The translations under genes and the position numbers were made by a program. Of a DNA stretch of 10,841 nt, positions 6,581 through 10,841 are shown piece by piece. Where the stretch lies: NCBI GenBank assembly GCA_937916005.1, contig CALGIA010000224.1, positions 1-10,841 of the forward strand, read 5' to 3'. Each line of letters begins with the position of its first letter. Position 1 is the stretch's first letter. The notes under the pieces were generated by a model. It was not told where the DNA came from and searched no databases. It saw only the letters and a program-made list of their open reading frames with translations. Source of the DNA: an uncultured Rhodospirillaceae bacterium (lineage in GTDB: Bacteria; Pseudomonadota; Alphaproteobacteria; MPNO01).

Positions 6581-7057
6581 ATGAGCAAGATAACCCTGCG
6601 CGTCAACGGCGCGTCCCATGAAATAGAGGCGGACCCATCGACGCCCCTGGTCTTCGTGCTGCGCAATCGGCTTGATCTCACCGGCACGAAACACGGTTGC
6701 GGGCTGGAACAATGCGGCGCCTGCGCGGTTCTGGTCGATGGTGAGCCGACTCTGACCTGCGACCGCGCGGTCTCGGAATTCGAGGGGACCGATATCGTGA
6801 CGGTCGAGGGGCTGGGGGCGGGAGGCGCGGGCAACGCCGTACAGCGCGCCTTTGTCGAGGAAGGCGCGGCCCAGTGCGGCTATTGCACGCCGGGCATCGT
6901 GATCGCAACGATGGCGCTGTTGAATCGCGACAAGACGCCCAGTGACACGGAAATCCGCGAAGCGCTGCAAGACCATCTGTGCCGCTGCGGATCGCACGGC
7001 CGCGTGCTTCACGCCATCAACCGCATAATCAGGGAGGGGGTATCAGATGGCGTCTAA
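6581..7057 (+). CDS. 2Fe-2S subunit of a xanthine-dehydrogenase-family molybdenum hydroxylase
   Basis: A complete 158-residue small subunit. The N-terminal plant-ferredoxin-like cluster is bound by Cys40, Cys45, Cys48 and Cys60 (motif CGLEQCGAC). The C-terminal four-helix domain carries the second cluster on Cys99, Cys102, Cys134 and Cys136 (QCGYCTPG and LCRCG). This is the full set for two 2Fe-2S clusters that carry electrons from the molybdenum site, as in IorA, NicA and CoxS-type subunits. The gene overlaps the molybdopterin subunit by 11 bp, so the two are co-transcribed and translationally coupled. No FAD (CoxM-type) subunit gene accompanies them here, which fits the two-subunit IorAB/NicAB arrangement. 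The choice of ATG at 6581 is supported by GAGG upstream and by the normal N-terminus. Confidence 0.95.
   Translation: MSKITLRVNGASHEIEADPSTPLVFVLRNRLDLTGTKHGCGLEQCGACAVLVDGEPTLTCDRAVSEFEGTDIVTVEGLGAGGAGNAVQRAFVEEGAAQCGYCTPGIVIATMALLNRDKTPSDTEIREALQDHLCRCGSHGRVLHAINRIIREGVSDGV
7031..7040 (+). promoter_or_regulatory. Strong ribosome binding site inside the iron-sulphur gene
   Basis: A ten-base purine run, AGGGAGGGGG, lies within the last codons of the 2Fe-2S subunit gene and ends 6 nt before the ATG of the molybdopterin subunit at 7047. It fixes that start and supports coupled translation of the pair. Confidence 0.7.
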
Positions 7058-9212
7058 TTCGAGCCTTAACCGGCACCCCGATATGGACGACTGGATTTCA
7101 ATCGGCAGCGATGGCCGGATTGTAATCCGCAGCGGCAAGGTCGATATCGGCCAGCGCATTTCCACCGCGGTCGCGCTGTTGGCGGCGGAAGAACTGGACG
7201 TCGATTACGACCGGATCGATGTCATCCCCGCGGAAACCGGCCTGTCGCCCAATGAAGGCATGACGTCGGGCAGCAATTCCATGGACGAAACCGGCAATGC
7301 GGTCCGGCTCGTTGCCGCCACCGCCCGTCACCATCTGTTGGCGCTGGCGGCCGAGGCGCTGGACGTGGATGTTTCAACGCTGGATGTGGACGACGGGATG
7401 GTGCAATCCCGCGACACCAACCGGTCGGCGACCTATTGGGATCTGGCGGGCGGAAAAAACTTTGGAACAGAAGTCGATTTGGAGGCGGAAATTAAATCTC
7501 CGGACGCTCATCAACAGATCGGCATGAAGGCAAAAAAACGCGTTGCGGCGCGCGGCATGCTCGATATCGCCACCGGCCGGCAACGATTTGTCCATGACAT
7601 GAAATTGCCCGGCATGCTTCATGCCCGGATGGTGCGCCCACCCCATTATCACGCGCGTCTGAAAAGCCTCGATGAGTCTGTGCAGGGCAGATTGACCGGC
7701 GCGGGCGTGCAGATCACCCGCGACGGCAGTTTTGTCGCCGTCGCCGCCACGGATGAATACGCCGCGATCAAAGCCGCCGAACGCCTTGCCGCCGCCGCCG
7801 ACTGGGATTTGGCCGGTGGGCTGGAACCCCAGGATGTTTTTGAACGTCTGCCAGCCAACGAACGGGTCAGCCGCCCGGTGGTCAAGGGCACGCCGCAGGA
7901 CGCGCCGGTTCCCGACAAGCCGCCGATTCCGGCCGATGCGGCGATCACCCTGTCGGCGCGATATGAAAAGCCATATCAGATGCATGGATCAATTGGTCCG
8001 TCGGCGGCGATGGCGCTGTTCCAGGACGGCCAATTGTCGGTCTGGACCCATAGCCAGGGCATATACATTCTGCGCACCAGCATGGCCGAGGCGCTCGGCA
8101 TGGATGAGGACTCCGTACGACTGATCCATACGCCGGGATCCGGCTGTTACGGCCATAACGGCGCCGATGACGCGGCCATGGAGGCGGCGCTGGTGGCGCG
8201 CGCGATCCCCGGCGCGCCGATCCTGCTGAAATGGACCCGCGACGACGAACATGCGTGGGAACCGTACGGCACCTGCATGACAATGGACCTGACCGCCAGT
8301 GTGAATGCTGACGGCGCGGTGCTGAACTGGTCCCATGACAGCTATGGCGACACCTACAGCATGCGTCCCCGGGCCGGCGCCAACAAGGTTGGCCCCAGAC
8401 GCCTGATCGCGACCCATCTATTGTCGGATCCGCTGGATCCCATGGTGCCGGGCCCGACCATGGGCCGCCATGTGGGCATTCACCGCAACCTGGACCCGCT
8501 CTATGCGTTCCCGGAAACAAGGCTGGTCAAGCATCTGGTGCGCGGCCTGCCGCTGCGCACATCGGCGCTCCGGGCGCTGGGCGCCTATGGCAATGTATTC
8601 GCCATCGAATCCTTCATGGATGAGCTGGCTGAAACCGCCGGGATCGACCCGGTGGAATTCCGCCTGCGCCATTTGCAGGACGACCGGGCCAAGGCGGTGC
8701 TGAATGAAGTCGGCAAGCGTATGGCGGCGATGAAAAACGAGTCCGACGCGGCCATCGGGCGCGGCATCGCGTTTGCACAATATAAGAACAACTCGGCCTA
8801 TGCGGCGGTCGGCATTGAATTGGAAGTCAATGACGCGGCGGAAATTCGTCTGCTCCGGGCGGTCATTGCCGCCGATGCGGGCCAGGTGGTCGATCCGGAC
8901 GGTCTGATTGCCCAGTTCGAAGGCGGGCTGATCCAGGCCGCGAGCTGGACCCTGCACGAGGCGGTGCAATTCGATAGCAGCGGCGTCACCAGCCGCGACT
9001 GGGACAGCTATCCCATTTTGCGCTTCGACAATGTTCCGGTGGTCGAAACCATTTTGCTTGATCACCCGGAAGGGAAGTTCCTAGGGGCGGGCGAAGCCAC
9101 CGCCGGACCGACCGCGGCGGCGATCGCCAATGCGGTCAAACAGGCGACCGGATTACGGCTCCGCCGCCTGCCATTCACCCCGGACGCAATCCGGGCGGCC
9201 GCCCTGCAGTAG
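7047..9212 (+). CDS. Molybdopterin-binding large subunit, NicB/IorB-type (nicotinate or isoquinoline dehydrogenase-like)
   Basis: A 721-residue catalytic subunit of the xanthine dehydrogenase family. It has the rearranged order of IorB/NicB-type proteins: a molybdopterin-domain segment comes first (SGKVDIGQ at 29-36, NEGMTSGSNSMDETG at 69-83), then the hammerhead-like part from about residue 160. Further motifs are GSGCYGHNGADD (364-375), LRALGAYGNVFAIESFMDEL (508-527) and GAGEAT with Glu683 as the presumed catalytic base. Such enzymes hydroxylate N-heteroaromatics such as nicotinate or isoquinoline, or oxidise aldehydes, with water as oxygen source; the substrate here is unknown. There is no CXXCH haem motif, so the C-terminal cytochrome c extension known from Pseudomonas NicB is missing. 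No N-terminal Tat signal is visible. It meets the FAH-family gene convergently, and its stop lies within a GC-rich hairpin. Confidence 0.9.
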   Translation: MASNSSLNRHPDMDDWISIGSDGRIVIRSGKVDIGQRISTAVALLAAEELDVDYDRIDVIPAETGLSPNEGMTSGSNSMDETGNAVRLVAATARHHLLALAAEALDVDVSTLDVDDGMVQSRDTNRSATYWDLAGGKNFGTEVDLEAEIKSPDAHQQIGMKAKKRVAARGMLDIATGRQRFVHDMKLPGMLHARMVRPPHYHARLKSLDESVQGRLTGAGVQITRDGSFVAVAATDEYAAIKAAERLAAAADWDLAGGLEPQDVFERLPANERVSRPVVKGTPQDAPVPDKPPIPADAAITLSARYEKPYQMHGSIGPSAAMALFQDGQLSVWTHSQGIYILRTSMAEALGMDEDSVRLIHTPGSGCYGHNGADDAAMEAALVARAIPGAPILLKWTRDDEHAWEPYGTCMTMDLTASVNADGAVLNWSHDSYGDTYSMRPRAGANKVGPRRLIATHLLSDPLDPMVPGPTMGRHVGIHRNLDPLYAFPETRLVKHLVRGLPLRTSALRALGAYGNVFAIESFMDELAETAGIDPVEFRLRHLQDDRAKAVLNEVGKRMAAMKNESDAAIGRGIAFAQYKNNSAYAAVGIELEVNDAAEIRLLRAVIAADAGQVVDPDGLIAQFEGGLIQAASWTLHEAVQFDSSGVTSRDWDSYPILRFDNVPVVETILLDHPEGKFLGAGEATAGPTAAAIANAVKQATGLRLRRLPFTPDAIRAAALQ

Positions 9213-9226
9213 GGGCGGCCACCCGG
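9191..9226. terminator. GC-rich hairpin between convergent genes, possible bidirectional terminator
   Basis: CCGGGCGGCCGCCC (9191-9204) can pair with GGGCGGCCACCCGG (9213-9226) around an 8-nt loop, giving 13 pairs in a 14-bp stem with one C-A mismatch. The loop contains the TAG stop of the molybdopterin subunit. The left arm also contains a perfect 12-bp palindrome (9193-9204). No T-run follows on either strand, so this is not a textbook intrinsic terminator. It may stall polymerase, help termination in both directions or protect mRNA 3' ends. Confidence 0.5.
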
Positions 9227-9233
9227 AATTCGG

Positions 9234-10160
9234 TCAGGAGTATTTACCGGTTAGCTGGGGCGTAAACGCGCCGTCAGCGCCCGACTCGGCGTGTTGGAGC
9301 CGCGTTGTGCGCGCCCATGTACGCTTGAGATCGTCCCGAATGTTGAAGGTCAATCGGCCGACCCCTTCAACTTCCAGCTCGATCTTGTCGCCATCCATGA
9401 ACGGGTTCAGGCCCCGATGATTGGTCCCGGTGGCGACAATATCGCCGGGTTCCAGGGTATGGATCGAGCTGACCCATTCCACGCAGCGCGGAATCTTGTG
9501 CGCCATGTCATCGGTATTATAATCCTGCTGGATGACGCCGTTATTCCAGAGCTGAACGTGAAGCTTCTGCGGATCGGCGATCTCGTCCTTGGTCACCAGG
9601 AACGGTCCGATCGGCGCAAATGTCTCACGCGACTTCATCTGGTAGAACGTGTTGCCCGCGGGCGGCAGGGCGCGCGCCGAGCCGTCGATGAAGCAGGTAT
9701 AGCCGAACACGTAATCCATGGCGTCGGCGGCGCTGACATTGCTGGCCCGCTTGCCGATCACCAGGGCAAGTTCGGCTTCGCCCTCGAACACGCCGGCCGG
9801 CACGTCGGGCAGCACCATAGTGTCGCCATTGCCGATGATCGCACTGGGTGATTTGTGGAATGCATTGATCGGCGCGGGTTCATCACGCGTGCCGTCTTCC
9901 ATGTAATTGACCGCCATGCATTCGATATTGACGGGCCTGGGCAGCGGCGGGCGGATCCGCACGCTCGACAGCGGCACGCCGGCGCCGGCCTCGGCGGCGG
10001 CTTCCAGCTTGGCGCGGTACTTGTCGAAATTTTCGATCAAACCATTGATCAGATCATGGGGCCCAAGATGCGGGATATCCTGCACGACCGAAGAAACGTC
10101 GACCACATTGTCGCCCTTGAGCACACCGAGTTTGAAATCATCGAAATAAAGCAGCTTCAT
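9234..10160 (-). CDS. Fumarylacetoacetate hydrolase (FAH) family protein
   Basis: A 308-residue protein with an N-terminal FAH extension and the C-terminal FAH catalytic domain from about residue 75. The metal site is visible as EGEAELALVIGK with Glu128 and Glu130, and FIDGSAR with Asp159, the 29-residue spacing expected from acylpyruvase-type enzymes. Further motifs are KSRETFAPIGPFLVT (176-190) and TGTNHRG (244-250), followed by the closing segment GDKIELEVEGVG. Members cleave C-C bonds of diketo acids, hydrate 2-hydroxypentadienoate-type acids or decarboxylate oxaloacetate/oxalocrotonate, which are late steps of aromatic ring degradation. The exact reaction is unknown. The start is ATG at 10160, 4 nt after a strong GGGAGGA site; a longer frame from 10205 lacks such a site. 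It is transcribed divergently from the CMD-like gene across 70 bp. Confidence 0.92.
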   Translation of the reverse strand: MKLLYFDDFKLGVLKGDNVVDVSSVVQDIPHLGPHDLINGLIENFDKYRAKLEAAAEAGAGVPLSSVRIRPPLPRPVNIECMAVNYMEDGTRDEPAPINAFHKSPSAIIGNGDTMVLPDVPAGVFEGEAELALVIGKRASNVSAADAMDYVFGYTCFIDGSARALPPAGNTFYQMKSRETFAPIGPFLVTKDEIADPQKLHVQLWNNGVIQQDYNTDDMAHKIPRCVEWVSSIHTLEPGDIVATGTNHRGLNPFMDGDKIELEVEGVGRLTFNIRDDLKRTWARTTRLQHAESGADGAFTPQLTGKYS

Positions 10161-10164
10161 GCTG

Positions 10165-10171
10165 TCCTCCC
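10165..10171 (-). promoter_or_regulatory. Ribosome binding site of the FAH-family gene
   Basis: On the minus strand GGGAGGA lies 4 nt before the ATG at 10160. It is a near-perfect Shine-Dalgarno sequence and decides for this start over the in-frame codon at 10205. Confidence 0.75.
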
Positions 10172-10177
10172 CTGTTG

Positions 10178-10187
10178 AATCCGGATT
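10178..10187. promoter_or_regulatory. 10-bp palindrome in the FAH/CMD divergent region
   Basis: AATCCGGATT is a perfect palindrome within the 70-bp gap between the divergent FAH-family and CMD-like genes, followed at once by a TAGG-6 nt-CCTA pair (10187-10200). It could be an operator controlling both genes. The sequence is short, so chance is a real alternative. Confidence 0.3.
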
Positions 10188-10230
10188 AGGGTATAGCCTA
10201 GACAATCAGACCGACAGGGGGAAACGCCAA

Positions 10231-10836
10231 ATGAGTGACCAAAAAAGACCAGCCGATGTGTATGAAGATTCCGGAGCCCGCCTGCCCTTGCCCAACCGGG
10301 AAGATCTCGACGGCGCGGCGTTGAAAATTTTCGACAAGCTCATGGATCCCAAGGGCGGATCGCTGGTCGGGCTCAAGGGACCGGGTGGCCTCAGGCTGCA
10401 CAGCCCCAGGGCGGCCGAAGCGGCCCAGCCCCTCAATGCGTATTTTCGCAGCGGCGAGCCGTTCGATGGTCAGATTCTCGAAATCACCATCCTGATCACG
10501 GCGCGGGAACTGAACAACCGGTTCGAATGGGCGGCCCATGAACGGTCGGCCCGGAATGTCGGCATCTCACAGGATGTCATTGACATCGTGAAATATCGCA
10601 AGCCGCTCGACGGCGCGTCGGACTCCCAGGCCGCGATCATCCAGTTCGGCCGCGAGCTGTTCCGCGACTGGAAAGTCACGCCGGAAACCTTCGCCACGGC
10701 GCGCAACCTGTTCGGCGACCGCCAGCTGGTCGATATCGTCAGCCTGATGGGTCAATACGCCGCCACGGCCGTGCTGCTGACCTCCTTCGATATTCAGCTT
10801 CACGACGGGGAAGAAAACATCCTGCCGCTGCCCTAA
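10231..10836 (+). CDS. Carboxymuconolactone decarboxylase-like protein without cysteines
   Basis: A complete 201-residue, mostly helical protein of the CMD/AhpD superfamily. The helical core carries ITARELNNRFEWAAH (88-102, then His103), with Glu99, Trp100 and His103 in the E-W-x-x-H pattern of the decarboxylase-like branch, followed by a second helical part (AIIQFGRELF, LVDIVSLMGQYAATAVLL). There is no cysteine in the whole protein, so the C-x-x-C peroxidase chemistry of AhpD is ruled out. Relatives act on lactone or keto-acid intermediates of aromatic catabolism, though many have no proven activity. AGGGGG lies 9 nt upstream of the ATG at 10231. An earlier in-frame start at 10159 would run antisense into the FAH gene start and is rejected. 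The divergent pairing with a FAH-family gene supports a late catabolic step; the reaction is unknown. Confidence 0.85.
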   Translation: MSDQKRPADVYEDSGARLPLPNREDLDGAALKIFDKLMDPKGGSLVGLKGPGGLRLHSPRAAEAAQPLNAYFRSGEPFDGQILEITILITARELNNRFEWAAHERSARNVGISQDVIDIVKYRKPLDGASDSQAAIIQFGRELFRDWKVTPETFATARNLFGDRQLVDIVSLMGQYAATAVLLTSFDIQLHDGEENILPLP

Positions 10837-10841
10837 CCCCT

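Noticed and set aside
6461..7012. N-terminal extension of the GMC oxidoreductase frame to a 718-residue protein
   Set aside because: The extension runs antisense through the 2Fe-2S subunit gene, matches no domain, and the FAD-binding motif sits where expected when translation begins at 6460.
8418..9065. Open minus-strand frame of 215 codons in the molybdopterin subunit gene
   Set aside because: It is an antisense shadow of a gene with clear family motifs; no domain or ribosome binding site of its own.

Overview
The window reads as a chromosomal stretch of a high-GC Gram-negative bacterium, most likely an alphaproteobacterium. That placement rests on base composition, GGAGG-type ribosome binding sites and the style of the proteins; no taxonomic marker is present. 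It is densely coded: ten genes in six transcription units, and no gene-free stretch longer than about 170 bases. I see no rRNA, tRNA, CRISPR array, transposase, phage gene, transporter or transcription regulator.

Layout: (1) 1-472, minus, a cupin protein resembling thiol dioxygenases, cut by the window edge. (2) 473-638, a divergent control region with a 12-bp palindrome, a 12-bp-arm inverted repeat and promoter-like elements facing both ways. (3) 639-2048, plus, an amidohydrolase of the triazine hydrolase / MTA-SAH deaminase group. (4) 2029-6460, a minus-strand operon read in the order GMC flavoprotein oxidoreductase, HMG-CoA-lyase-type metallolyase, alpha/beta hydrolase, paralogous alpha/beta hydrolase. 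Its gene junctions are 4 nt, an 8-nt overlap and 11 nt, and its last gene overlaps the amidohydrolase tail to tail. (5) 6581-9212, plus, a two-gene molybdenum hydroxylase: a 2Fe-2S subunit and a molybdopterin subunit of the NicB/IorB type. (6) 9234-10160, minus, a fumarylacetoacetate-hydrolase-family protein, meeting the molybdenum enzyme gene at a strong GC-rich hairpin. (7) 10231-10836, plus, a carboxymuconolactone-decarboxylase-like protein.

Taken together this looks like an accessory catabolic island. A two-subunit Mo/Fe-S hydroxylase (N-heteroaromatic or aldehyde substrate), a flavin alcohol oxidoreductase, a hydrolytic amidohydrolase, two alpha/beta hydrolases, a retro-Claisen-type metallolyase and a FAH-family C-C hydrolase or decarboxylase are the activities expected for hydroxylating, opening and cleaving a ring or branched compound into central metabolites. 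The substrate cannot be read from the sequence. Several enzymes carry active-site changes from the best-known members of their families: no Glu in the amidohydrolase His-x-x-Glu motif, Arg-Glu instead of Arg-Asp in the lyase, nucleophile elbows without the usual glycines in both hydrolases, and no cysteine at all in the CMD-like protein. The textbook functions should therefore not be transferred uncritically, and the set may encode an undescribed pathway.
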